Below are positions 46,772 through 55,382 of a stretch of DNA of 64,000 bases, piece by piece. The stretch spans positions 8,487 to 72,486 of the forward strand of contig CAXTMA010000001.1 of assembly GCA_964245015.1 (NCBI GenBank). The letters run 5' to 3'. The notes beneath the pieces were generated by a model that saw only the letters and a list, made by a program, of their open reading frames with translations, was not told the DNA's origin and searched no databases. How positions within the stretch are numbered: position 1 is the first letter of the stretch; each line of letters begins with the position of its first letter. A program made the translations under genes and the position numbers. Source of the stretch: RH-AL1 sp964245015. Lineage in GTDB: Bacteria; Pseudomonadota; Alphaproteobacteria; Rhizobiales; Beijerinckiaceae.

Positions 46772-49141
46772 ATGCACGGCGTCGAAAGCGAAGTCCAATC
46801 CTCGGAATCGGGCACCGGCACGCCCGATCGCGGCCTGCCGGCCCTTGCCTTCGGCACGGAGCGCCTCGGCCTCGTATCGTTGAAAGCGCCGCTGATCGTC
46901 GGCCTCATCTTCGCGGCGGTGGCGATCTTCGCCGCTTTCGGCATCGGCAAGCTCACGGTTGACGACTCGCTCTCCCAGCTGTTCCGCTCCAACACGCCGC
47001 AGTTCCGCCAGTACGAGGCGGTGGTGAAGAACTTCCCGTCGAGCGAATACGACGTGCTGGTGGTGGTGACGGGCCAGAACCTGCTCGCCCGCGACAACGT
47101 CCAGAAGATCCGCGACCTCGTCACCGACCTCCAGCTCGTCGAGGGAGAGCGATCGATCCTGTCGATGTTCTCGGCACGGCAGCCGCCCGAGGCCGGGCAG
47201 ACCATCCCGCCGCCGCTCTTCCCCGAGCCGCTGCCGGAAGGCCCCGAGTACCAAGATGTCGTCGCCAAGGTGCGCGCCAACGAGCTGATCAACGGCAAGC
47301 TGATCTCGCCCGACGGCACCCTCGCCCTGATCGTGCTGGCGCTCAACCCGGAGGTCGCCAAGAGCAGCCGCTCCGGCCCGATCGTGAAGGAGATCCGCAA
47401 GGTGATGGCGGAGGACCTCGCCGGCTCCGACCTCAAGGCGGAACTGGCCGGCGTGCCGGTGATGCAGCTCGAAATCCACAATTCGGTGGAAAGCGACCGC
47501 ATCACCTACAACGCCATCGGCTTCGTTGCCGGTTGCCTCGTGGCCATCCTGTTCTTCAAGCGCGTGTCGTTCATGATCGTGGCGGCGGCGCCGCCCTTGG
47601 TGGCCATCCTGATCTCAGTGGGCGCGCTCGGCTGGCTCGACTTCCAGCTCAACATCTTCCTCAACGTGATGACGCCGCTCATCATGGTGATCTCGTTCTC
47701 GGACTCGATGCAGCTGACCTTCGCCATCCGCGACCGGCTCGTCGCCGGCAATTCGAAGGCGCAGGCGATCCGCGGCGCCATCGCGGTCGTCGGGCCGGCC
47801 TGCGTGCTGACCCACACCACCACCATGGTGTCGTTCGTGGCGCTGCTGTTTTCCGACAGCGACCTCATCAAGACCTTCGGCCAGGCCGGGCTGCTCACCA
47901 CCTTCATCGCGCTCGTCACCGTGCTGGTGCTGCTGCCGCTGCTCGCCGTCACCCTGATCCGCGGCGAAGCAAAGCTCGCCCGCTCCACCGCCGGCGCTGA
48001 TACCGCGATCAACGCGCTGCGCACCTTCTGCGGCTGGATCGCCGAGCGCATGGTCGGCCGTCCCGGGCTCTACAGCCTCATCGGCATCGCCGTGGTGGTG
48101 GGCCTGTCGGTCATCTACTCGACCCTGCAGCCGCGCTACCGCCTCGCCGACCAGGTGCCCAACAACCAGCAGGCTACCACCGCCAACGGCACGCTCGACC
48201 GCAAGCTCACCGGCGCCAACCCGATCGACGTGCTGATCCAGTTCCCGCCGGGGCAGACGCTGTACTCGAGCGATACGCTCGCCACCATCGCGGCGGTGCA
48301 GCGCGTGACGGCAAGCGAGCCCGGCATCGGCAACGTGTTCTCGCTGCAAACGTTGCGCGACTGGCTGAGCCAGAAGCTCGGCCTCGAAGACATCGAGACT
48401 TTGAAGAAGTACGTCGGCTACCTGCCGGAGCCCCTCCTCCGCCGCTTCGTCGCCGCCGACAAGATGTCGGTGCTGGTGTCGGGCCGCATTCCCGACAAGG
48501 ATGCGAGCAAGCTGCTGCCCACCGTCGACGATCTCGACCACCGCCTCGACGCGGTGCGCGCCGAGCACAAGGGGTATGACATCGCCGTGACCGGCCTCGC
48601 CGTGATCGCATCGCGCAACTCGGCGGCGATGATCGACCGGCTGTCGCGCTTCCTGACGATCGAGATCGTCTTCGTCGCCGCCTTCATCGGCCTCGCCTTC
48701 CGCTCGTGGAAGGTGATGCTGCTGTCGATCATGCCGGGCATCTTCCCCATCGTCGCCTCGGGCGGCCTGCTTTGGGCGATGGGGGAAGGACTGCAGTTCG
48801 CCAGCGTGGTGGCGCTGACCGTGTCCTTCGGCCTGGGCCTGTCGGCCACCATCCACTTCCTCAACCGGCTGCGGCTGGAGGAGAAGCCCGGCGTCAACGC
48901 GGCTCTGTCGGTGGAGCGGGCGACGATCCTGGTCGGGCCGGCGCTGATCCTGACCTCGGTGGTGCTGGCCTGCGGTCTGGCCGTGACCGCCTTCTCCAAC
49001 CTGCCGATGCTGCGCCTGTTCGGCTGGCTGTCGGCCTTCGCGATGATGGCCGCGCTGGTCGCCGACCTCCTCATCCTGCGCCCGACCGCGATGTATCTCT
49101 ACAGCCTGCCGCACGGCTTGCGCCGGCACCCGGCGGAATAG
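46772..49141 (+). CDS. MMPL/RND-superfamily exporter
   Basis: 789 residues with two repeats of one membrane helix, a large periplasmic loop and five more helices (helix 1 VGLIFAAVAIFAAFGIG; second block from YSLIGIAVVVGLSVI). The sterol-sensing-like segments (LNVMTPLIMVISFSDSMQL, LTVSFGLGLSATIHFLNRL) fit MMPL-type lipid exporters such as HpnN or YdfJ, with possible lipid or hopanoid cargo. There are no hopanoid genes adjacent. ATG 46772 has GAGGGAG five bases upstream and is preferred to ATG 46742. Confidence 0.88.
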   Translation: MHGVESEVQSSESGTGTPDRGLPALAFGTERLGLVSLKAPLIVGLIFAAVAIFAAFGIGKLTVDDSLSQLFRSNTPQFRQYEAVVKNFPSSEYDVLVVVTGQNLLARDNVQKIRDLVTDLQLVEGERSILSMFSARQPPEAGQTIPPPLFPEPLPEGPEYQDVVAKVRANELINGKLISPDGTLALIVLALNPEVAKSSRSGPIVKEIRKVMAEDLAGSDLKAELAGVPVMQLEIHNSVESDRITYNAIGFVAGCLVAILFFKRVSFMIVAAAPPLVAILISVGALGWLDFQLNIFLNVMTPLIMVISFSDSMQLTFAIRDRLVAGNSKAQAIRGAIAVVGPACVLTHTTTMVSFVALLFSDSDLIKTFGQAGLLTTFIALVTVLVLLPLLAVTLIRGEAKLARSTAGADTAINALRTFCGWIAERMVGRPGLYSLIGIAVVVGLSVIYSTLQPRYRLADQVPNNQQATTANGTLDRKLTGANPIDVLIQFPPGQTLYSSDTLATIAAVQRVTASEPGIGNVFSLQTLRDWLSQKLGLEDIETLKKYVGYLPEPLLRRFVAADKMSVLVSGRIPDKDASKLLPTVDDLDHRLDAVRAEHKGYDIAVTGLAVIASRNSAAMIDRLSRFLTIEIVFVAAFIGLAFRSWKVMLLSIMPGIFPIVASGGLLWAMGEGLQFASVVALTVSFGLGLSATIHFLNRLRLEEKPGVNAALSVERATILVGPALILTSVVLACGLAVTAFSNLPMLRLFGWLSAFAMMAALVADLLILRPTAMYLYSLPHGLRRHPAE

Positions 49142-49187
49142 GAACCGGCGACCCCGCCGTTCGCAAGGCTTGATGTCCCCGCAGGTT

Positions 49188-49670
49188 TCAGCGCGGTCGG
49201 CGCACCTTGGACGCCTTGCGGGCGGGCGCCCCAGTCCCGGCTTTCTTGACAGCGCCCTTGCTGACGGCCTTGATCGGGCCTTTGGCTTCGCTCTTGGCCG
49301 CCTTGCCCGCCGGTTCGCTCTTGCCCGACGGCTTGGCTCCGGCTGCACGACCTTTGCTGGCCGGAGCCGCCATGCCGACCCCCACCTTGTTGGCTGCAGG
49401 TTTGCCCGCCACCTCCTTGCGCGCCGCATTTCTGGCGGCGAGTTCGGCAGCCTCCTTTTCCCGCCGCTTCTTGGAGGGCGCGGACACGGCGGAATGGCTG
49501 ATGACCTCGCCCTGCTGCCCTTCCAGGCTCGGGAGCGGCGGCATCGCCGGCTCGGCCGCAGTCGGTGGGACAGCGCCGGGCGAAGCGGGGGCGGACGGAC
49601 CCGAGGCAGGGGCTTGGGCGGCCGACTGGGCGAGAACAGGCGCCGACAGGATGAGCAGCGCCGATAGCAC
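49188..49670 (-). CDS. Secreted Ala/Lys/Pro-rich protein, unknown function
   Basis: About 160 residues: a signal peptide (LSALLILSAPVLAQS), a Pro/Ala-rich stretch, then a Lys/Ala-rich basic tail (SKKRREKEAAELAARNAARK; AVKKAGTGAPARKASKVRRP) like histone H1 in composition. The only usable in-frame start is GTG 49670; a better ribosome site (GGGAGA) lies further upstream and would fit an unusual ATA or CTG start that adds about seven hydrophobic residues. Repeat copies 4 and 5 lie just upstream. Confidence 0.6.
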   Translation of the reverse strand: MLSALLILSAPVLAQSAAQAPASGPSAPASPGAVPPTAAEPAMPPLPSLEGQQGEVISHSAVSAPSKKRREKEAAELAARNAARKEVAGKPAANKVGVGMAAPASKGRAAGAKPSGKSEPAGKAAKSEAKGPIKAVSKGAVKKAGTGAPARKASKVRRPR

Positions 49671-49711
49671 CGCTGAAACTCTAATCAGTATCGCGTCTCC
49701 CGTTGCAGGCG

Positions 49712-49813
49712 TCAGAGCCTCAGACCCTCATCGGGTCCGGTCGGATGCTCACACCTATTGTGCCGCATCGGAGTTATCCGAAGACCGCTGCGCACTTTTC
49801 GGTCCGATGCTCT
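49712..49813. repeat. Palindromic intergenic repeat, copy 4
   Basis: Begins GTCAGAGCCTCAGACC and contains the GCATCGGAGTTATCCGAAGA and CGCTGCGCACTTTTCGGTCC cores. It directly adjoins copy 5, forming a tandem pair. Confidence 0.8.
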
Positions 49814-49916
49814 AGAGCATCGGACCCTAAATCGGACCCGGTCCGATGCTCTAATTTGTTGTATCGCATCGGATTTGTCCGAAAACCGCTGCGCACTTTT
49901 CGGTCCGATGCTCTAG
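49814..49916. repeat. Palindromic intergenic repeat, copy 5
   Basis: Most complete copy: AGAGCATCGGACC, GGTCCGATGCTC, GCATCGGATTTGTCCGAAAA, CGCTGCGCACTTTTCGGTCC, GATGCTCTAG. Its last bases supply the stop codon (49913-49915) of glcF. Confidence 0.85.
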
Positions 49917-51214
49917 GCGCCGAGGTCGGCCCCGAGCGATGGCGGCTTCGGCCCGCCCGTCGCCCAGTCCACGAGCTGCACGGTGTGGACCACCGGCGTT
50001 CGCGTGCCGCTGGCGATCTGCACCATGCAGCCGATGTTGCCGGCGGCGATCACATCCGGCCGCGTCTTGGCGATGTTGGCGACCTTGCGCGTCTTGAGCT
50101 GGTTGGCGATGTCGGGCTGCAGCAGGTTGTAGGTGCCGGCCGAGCCGCAGCAGATGTGCCCTTCCGGCACGGCGACGACCTCATAGCCGGCCTTGCGCAG
50201 CACCGCGACCGGCGCCTGCGTCACCTTTTGCCCATGCTGCAGCGAGCAGGCCGAGTGATAGGCGACGCGCATCTTGGGTAAATGGGAGCGCGGCGTGATC
50301 GCCAGCTCGGCCAGGATCTCGCTGATGTCGCGGGTGAGGCCGGAAAGCTCGGCGGCATCGGTCGCCAGCTCGGGATCCTCGCGCATCATGAAGCCGTAGT
50401 CCTTGATGGTTGTGCCGCAGCCCGACGTGTTGATCACGAAATGGTCGAGGCCGCGCGCGCGCTTCTCCGCCATGAAGGCGCGCACGTTGGCGGCGGCGAA
50501 GGCGTGGGCGGCATCCTCCTGCCCCATGTGATGCTGCAGGGCGCCGCAGCATCCGATTCCCTTCAGCACCACGACCTCGATGCCGTGCCGGGTCAGCACG
50601 CGGAGGGTTGCCTCGTTGATCGCCGGGTCGAGCACGCGCTGCGCGCAGCCGGTCAGCAGCGCCACCCGCTTGACCCGCACGCCTTGCGCCGGGTGCACCG
50701 CCGGCCGGTCGCTGGTGCCCCTGGCCGGAAGGCTCGCCGGCGCCATGCCAAACATTGCGTGGAAGCGCTTGGGGAACAGCCCCGCGAAGGGCTTGGCGAG
50801 GCGCGCCCCCTGCAGCGCCAGGCGAAACCGGCCGGGGTAGGGCAGAACCAACCCGAGCACCTGCCTCGTCAGCCGGTCCATCAGCGGACGCTTGTAGGTC
50901 TTCTGGATGTGGGCGCGGGCGTGGTCGACGAGGTGCATGTAGTTCACCCCCGACGGGCATGTCGTCAGGCACGACAGGCACGACAGGCAGCGGTCGATGT
51001 GCTTGACCGTTTCCGCATCTGCGGGTCGGTCATTTTCCAGCATGTCCTTCATCAGGTAGATGCGGCCGCGCGGGCTGTCGTTCTCCTCGCCCAGCAGGAG
51101 AAACGTCGGGCAGGTCGCCGTGCAGAAGCCGCAGTGCACGCACTTGCGGATGATCTTCTCGCTCGAAGCGAAGGCCGGCCGTTCGAGGAGGTCGCTGCTG
51201 AAATCGGTTTGCAT
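49913..51214 (-). CDS. glcF: Glycolate oxidase iron-sulfur subunit
   Basis: 433 residues. Two [4Fe-4S] motifs, CVHCGFCTATCPTF and CLSCLSCLTTCPSGV, in the first 110 residues, then two CCG-type domains (GCCGALQHHMGQ; CCGSAGTYNLLQP). It passes electrons from glycolate oxidation to the quinone pool. It starts 15 bases after glcE. The usual third gene, glcD, is not in this window. Confidence 0.95.
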   Translation of the reverse strand: MQTDFSSDLLERPAFASSEKIIRKCVHCGFCTATCPTFLLLGEENDSPRGRIYLMKDMLENDRPADAETVKHIDRCLSCLSCLTTCPSGVNYMHLVDHARAHIQKTYKRPLMDRLTRQVLGLVLPYPGRFRLALQGARLAKPFAGLFPKRFHAMFGMAPASLPARGTSDRPAVHPAQGVRVKRVALLTGCAQRVLDPAINEATLRVLTRHGIEVVVLKGIGCCGALQHHMGQEDAAHAFAAANVRAFMAEKRARGLDHFVINTSGCGTTIKDYGFMMREDPELATDAAELSGLTRDISEILAELAITPRSHLPKMRVAYHSACSLQHGQKVTQAPVAVLRKAGYEVVAVPEGHICCGSAGTYNLLQPDIANQLKTRKVANIAKTRPDVIAAGNIGCMVQIASGTRTPVVHTVQLVDWATGGPKPPSLGADLGA

Positions 51215-51229
51215 GCTCGCTCGCGGAGG

Positions 51230-52486
51230 TCAGGTGTGGGGGCCGAGACGGCCCCTGTTCAGGATGCCGAGGGGATCGAAGCTCGCCTTGACGCGTCGCG
51301 ACAGGGCGGCGAGGGCGGCCGGCTGCGGGTGGAACACCGGAACTGTCGCGCGCACGCCTTCGGGCGCGCGCATCAGCGTCGCATGGCCGTCGAAGCGGGC
51401 GAGGACGGCGCGGATCGCCGTCGCGCCGGCATCGCCGCCGCCGTTCGCGGCTCGACCCGCCACTTGCTCAGCGACTTGCCCACCTGCTCCGCCGGCGTCA
51501 TGCAACCCCAGCCAGACGAGGCCGCCGGCCCAATCGTAGTACCAGCGCGCCAGCGGCACGCCGGCGGCTTGGAGGGCGGACACCACCTCGGCACCCTGCG
51601 TGGGCGCCACGGAAATCTTCCACACCGGCCCGGTCGCCACCGCCACCGGCTCGGCGTCGCGCACGGCCGCCCAGAACAGCCGCGAAGCGCGCTCGTCCAG
51701 ATCGCCGATCCGGCCACGTCCCCCGAAGGTGGCGGCCAGCTCCTCGAAACGCTTGTTCACCGACACCGCCGGCCCTTCCAGCCGCAGGGCGACGCAGCAG
51801 CCCGGCTCCAGCCCGGCCCAGGTTCCGTCGGGGAGGCAGGCGAAGCTCGACATCTCATAGGGCAGGCCGGACGCCTCGTTCAGCGCCGCCACGGCCTGCC
51901 GCTCATCGAGGCCGTGAAGCAGCACCGTGCGCTCCGTGTCCGCCCTGGGCAGTACCTTGAGCGTCACGGCGGTGAGCACGGCCAGCGTGCCGTGGGAGCC
52001 TGCGATCAACTTGGACAGATCGTAGCCGGTGACGTTCTTCATCACCTGTCCGCCGGACTTGAAGATGTCGCCGCGCCCGCTCACCGCCCGAAAGCCGAGG
52101 AGGTGGTCGCGGGCCGCTCCGGCCTTGATGCGGCGCGGGCCGCCGGCGTTGACCGCCACGGTGCCGCCCAGCGTGCCGATCGAGTTGCCCGGCCACAGCT
52201 TGGACGGATCCATCGGCTCGAAGGCTAGCTCCTGGTTGTGTTCGTCGAGCAGCTTGGCGATGTCGGCCAGCGGCGTGCCCGGCCGCGCGGTCATCACCAG
52301 CTCGGCAGGCTCGTACAGGGTGACGCCGGTAAGACCGCTGACGTCGATCTGCCGTTGTGCCTCCACCGGCCGACCGAGCCCGCGCTTCGAGCCGTGGCCG
52401 AGCACCTCCACGGGCAGCTCGTCGTCGCGCGCCGCCTGCACGGCGGCCAGCACCTCGTCCTCGTCGCGCGGCTTCACGATCTCCAT
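51230..52486 (-). CDS. glcE: Glycolate oxidase FAD-binding subunit
   Basis: 418 residues from ATG 52486. FAD-binding_4 features: EVLGHGSKRGLGRPVE, AFEPMDPSKLWPGNSIGTLG and HGTLAVLTAVTLKVLP. It lacks the larger C-terminal domain of GlcD. A TTG at 52555 would extend it but has no family match. It forms the operon start here, with fructokinase divergent upstream. Confidence 0.92.
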   Translation of the reverse strand: MEIVKPRDEDEVLAAVQAARDDELPVEVLGHGSKRGLGRPVEAQRQIDVSGLTGVTLYEPAELVMTARPGTPLADIAKLLDEHNQELAFEPMDPSKLWPGNSIGTLGGTVAVNAGGPRRIKAGAARDHLLGFRAVSGRGDIFKSGGQVMKNVTGYDLSKLIAGSHGTLAVLTAVTLKVLPRADTERTVLLHGLDERQAVAALNEASGLPYEMSSFACLPDGTWAGLEPGCCVALRLEGPAVSVNKRFEELAATFGGRGRIGDLDERASRLFWAAVRDAEPVAVATGPVWKISVAPTQGAEVVSALQAAGVPLARWYYDWAGGLVWLGLHDAGGAGGQVAEQVAGRAANGGGDAGATAIRAVLARFDGHATLMRAPEGVRATVPVFHPQPAALAALSRRVKASFDPLGILNRGRLGPHT

Positions 52487-52655
52487 CGCGATCAGTGACC
52501 GCGGCTGCGCAACGAAAGCAAGTCGGGTCTTGGACGCATCGCCGGTGCTTACCAAAGCTTAGTCGCGCTCGCACTCCGTCAAATGGGGCTTTCCCCTCCA
52601 TTGCAATGCCGCAGCCGGCCGCACCCTGGTTGCCTGCTTGAAGGATCGGCCGCTC

Positions 52656-52734
52656 AAGAGCATCGGATTAATCCGATGCGGCACAATAAGTCAGAGCATC
52701 GGACCGGACCCCTTTGAGGGTCCGATGCTCTGAC
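52656..52734. repeat. Palindromic intergenic repeat, copy 6 (short form)
   Basis: GAGCATCGGATTAATCCGAT, then GCACAATAAGTCAGAGCATC, and a final GGGTCCGATGCTCTGAC. The central AAAAGTGCGCAGCGG part is missing, replaced by a direct ATCGGATTAATCCGAT palindrome. It lies in the divergent glcE/fructokinase gap. Confidence 0.8.
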
Positions 52735-52766
52735 GGCATGCTCGCCGGCACGGGGGAGGGTGGTGA

Positions 52767-53753
52767 ATGGCCGATGTCGTGTGCTTGGGCGAGATCCTGG
52801 TCGACCTGGTGCCGGCGGCAAGCGGCGCCAGCCTGGCCAACGCCGACACGCTGGTGAAGGCGGCCGGCGGCGCGCCGGCCAACGTCGCCGTCGGCCTCGC
52901 CCGGCTCGGCATCGCCTCCGCCTTCATGGGCAGCGTCGGGGCCGATGGTTTCGGCCGCTTCCTTGCCGATACGCTGGCTGTCGAGGGCGTCGACGTGTCC
53001 GGCCTGCGGGTGAGCGCGACGGCACCGACCGCGCTGGCGGCCGTGTCGCTGGCCGCCGATGGCGAGCGCGACTTCATTTTTTACGGGACGCCCGCCGCCC
53101 ACACCACCTTCGCGCCCTCCGACATCAACGAGTAAGTGCTGCGCGGCGCCTCCGTCCTGCACTTCGGCTCGATCAGCCTCGCCCACGAGCCGGCGCGGGC
53201 GGCGACGTTGCGGGCGGTGGCGATCGCCCGCGCGCGGGGCCTGCGCATCAGCTTCGATCCCAACCTGCGCCTCCCCCTGTGGCCGGACGCGGCGGCGGCG
53301 GCGGACGCGATGCGCCTCGGTCTCGCCGAGGCGGAAGTCGTCAAGATCGCCGACAACGAGGTCCAGTTCCTGACCAGCTCGTGCGACCTGATCGAGGGCG
53401 CGCGGGCGCTCTGGCACCCCCGCCTGCGTCTGATGGTGGTGACATCGGGCGCCAAGGGCGCGCTGTGGCTAACGGAAGAGGCCGAGGGCGCCGAGCCGGG
53501 CTTCCCCGTGTCGGCGGTGGATGCTACCGGCGCCGGTGACGCCTTCACAGCCGCCCTGCTCGCCGCGCTCGTGCGCGATCCCGAGCCGCAGCATGCCGGC
53601 CTGTACCGGGGCGGCGAGCCGCTGCGGCGCGCCATCCGCTTCGCCGCCGCCGCCGGCGCCCTCACCGCCAGCAGCCGCGGCGCCATTCCCTCGCTGCCCT
53701 CGCAAGTAACGGTGAAGCAGTTCCTGCGCGAGCGCGGCTTTCCTGCCGGGTAA
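52767..53753 (+). pseudogene. PfkB-family sugar kinase (fructokinase-like) interrupted by one stop codon
   Basis: The same reading frame runs through 52767-53753 except for one TAA at 53133-53135. The first part has the PfkB start (VVCLGEILVDLVPA, GGAPANVAVGLARLG), the second the ATP-site signature VDATGAGDAFTAALL with the catalytic Asp and the SFDPNLRLPLW motif. Together they give a normal-length sugar kinase (about 329 codons). The codon right after the stop is GTG, which could restart translation. A good GGGAGGG site precedes the ATG. It is probably a recent null allele, or a sequencing error. Confidence 0.85.
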
Positions 53754-53979
53754 CGTCGTCAATCCCGTGTTTGCAGGACTGACCCGGTGTCATGAAATGT
53801 AACGTGAATTGATTGCGGCCTAACTCTTTGGAATTTCAGCAGGATCAATATTTCGCCATGTTTCCGCCGTGGGGAGAAGGCGGGCGTGTCTTCCCTGCTC
53901 TTGTCGGCATCGGCGGCGATGGTATCCCTCGATGAAACCCGAGAGCGGGGCCACCTCCGGCCGATTTCCAAGATTGCGA

Positions 53980-55371
53980 ATGACCGTGAAGAAACAAAAA
54001 AGCCTCGCCGACTTCGCCGAGAAGCGATACCGCCTCGCCGGCGGCACCTATCTCACCCGGCACAATCCCTTCTTCGTGCCGGTGGACAAGGCCCGTCGCG
54101 ACGCCGAAGCGGCGGGCCGGCGCTTCGTGTCCTTCGCCAATTACGACTACCTCGGCCTGAGCAACCACCCCGCCGTGAAGGGCGCCGCGGCCGAGGCGCT
54201 CGACGTCGTCGGCATCGGCGCGCTGGCCTCGCGCCTCGTCGGCGGCGAGCGCGACAGCCACAAGGACCTGGAGCGGGCGCTGGCCGCGTTCGTCGGCACC
54301 GAGGAGGTGATGACGCTGGTGTCGGGCTACCTGACCAACGTCACCGTGATCTCGCACATCATGGGCTCGCGCGGCGTCATCTTCCTCGACGACCTCAGCC
54401 ACAACAGCATCATCTCCGGCTGCAAAAGCTCGGGATCGGAGGTGGTGTTCTTCCGACACAACGACCTCGACCACCTCGATGCCCTTCTCGCCGAGCACCG
54501 TCCGCTGCACCGCAGCGCCCTGATCGTGGCCGAGAGCCTGTTCTCGATGGACGGCGACGTCGTCGATCTGCCCCGCCTCGTCGAACTGAAGGCCAAGCAC
54601 GACACCTGGCTGCTGCTGGACGAGGCCCACTCGATCGGCGTGCTCGGCGCTCATGGCCGCGGCCTGTGCGAATACACCGGCGTCGACCCCAACGACGTCG
54701 ACCTCATCATCGGCACGCTGTCGAAGAGCTTCGGCACCTGCGGCGGCTTCGTTTGCGCTCGCAAGCCTGTCATCAACTGGTTCCGCCATTGTCTTCCCGG
54801 TTTCGTCTACTCGGTCGGCCTGTCGCCGGTGATCAGCGCCGCCGCCCTGGCCGCGCTGCAACTCGTCCAGTCGGAAAGCTGGCGCCTCGCCCGGCTCGTG
54901 CGCAACGGCGAACTGTTCGTCGATCTGGCCCGCGAAGCCGGCCTCGACACCGGCCCGGCGATCGGCCGCGGCGTCGTCCCCATCCTGTTTCGCGACAGCT
55001 ACGAGACGCTGGCCGCCTCGCGCTACCTCGACGCCCACGGCTTCTACGTGCCGCCGATCATCCAGGTCGGCGTTCCCCGGGACCAGCCGCGGTTGCGCTT
55101 CTTCCTGTCGGCCGGGCATAGCGAGGCCGAGATCCACGCCGTCATCGACTGCCTCGTCGCCTTCCGCGCCCAATATGATGCCAAGGTGATGGCCGATCTG
55201 ATGGCGGCCGCCCTGATGCCGGCCGGCATGACGCAGATTCCGGCCTCGCTGCTGAACGACGGCATGATGGGCGAAGACGCGTTGAGCCGCGTGGCGATGG
55301 ATGAGGTGGCGATGAGCGATGCCATGATGGGCGAGGCGATGAGCGGCACGATGAGTTCGGCTGCGGCCTGA
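53980..55371 (+). CDS. Alpha-oxoamine synthase, serine palmitoyltransferase-like
   Basis: 463 residues, PLP-dependent class II. PLP-lysine Lys249 in IGTLSKSFGTCGGF, Asp214 and His217 in LLDEAHSIGVLG, and stacking His141 in DLSHNSIISG. FANYDYLGLSNHP and GSGYLTN-like segments are typical. The family joins an amino acid to an acyl thioester with loss of CO2. The linked acyltransferase and DEGS-like desaturase favour a serine palmitoyltransferase role over BioF or Kbl. A Met-rich C-terminal tail (after about residue 400) extends beyond usual lengths. ATG 53980 is chosen; the frame is open further upstream. Confidence 0.9.
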   Translation: MTVKKQKSLADFAEKRYRLAGGTYLTRHNPFFVPVDKARRDAEAAGRRFVSFANYDYLGLSNHPAVKGAAAEALDVVGIGALASRLVGGERDSHKDLERALAAFVGTEEVMTLVSGYLTNVTVISHIMGSRGVIFLDDLSHNSIISGCKSSGSEVVFFRHNDLDHLDALLAEHRPLHRSALIVAESLFSMDGDVVDLPRLVELKAKHDTWLLLDEAHSIGVLGAHGRGLCEYTGVDPNDVDLIIGTLSKSFGTCGGFVCARKPVINWFRHCLPGFVYSVGLSPVISAAALAALQLVQSESWRLARLVRNGELFVDLAREAGLDTGPAIGRGVVPILFRDSYETLAASRYLDAHGFYVPPIIQVGVPRDQPRLRFFLSAGHSEAEIHAVIDCLVAFRAQYDAKVMADLMAAALMPAGMTQIPASLLNDGMMGEDALSRVAMDEVAMSDAMMGEAMSGTMSSAAA

Positions 55372-55382
55372 GGCGAGGTCTG

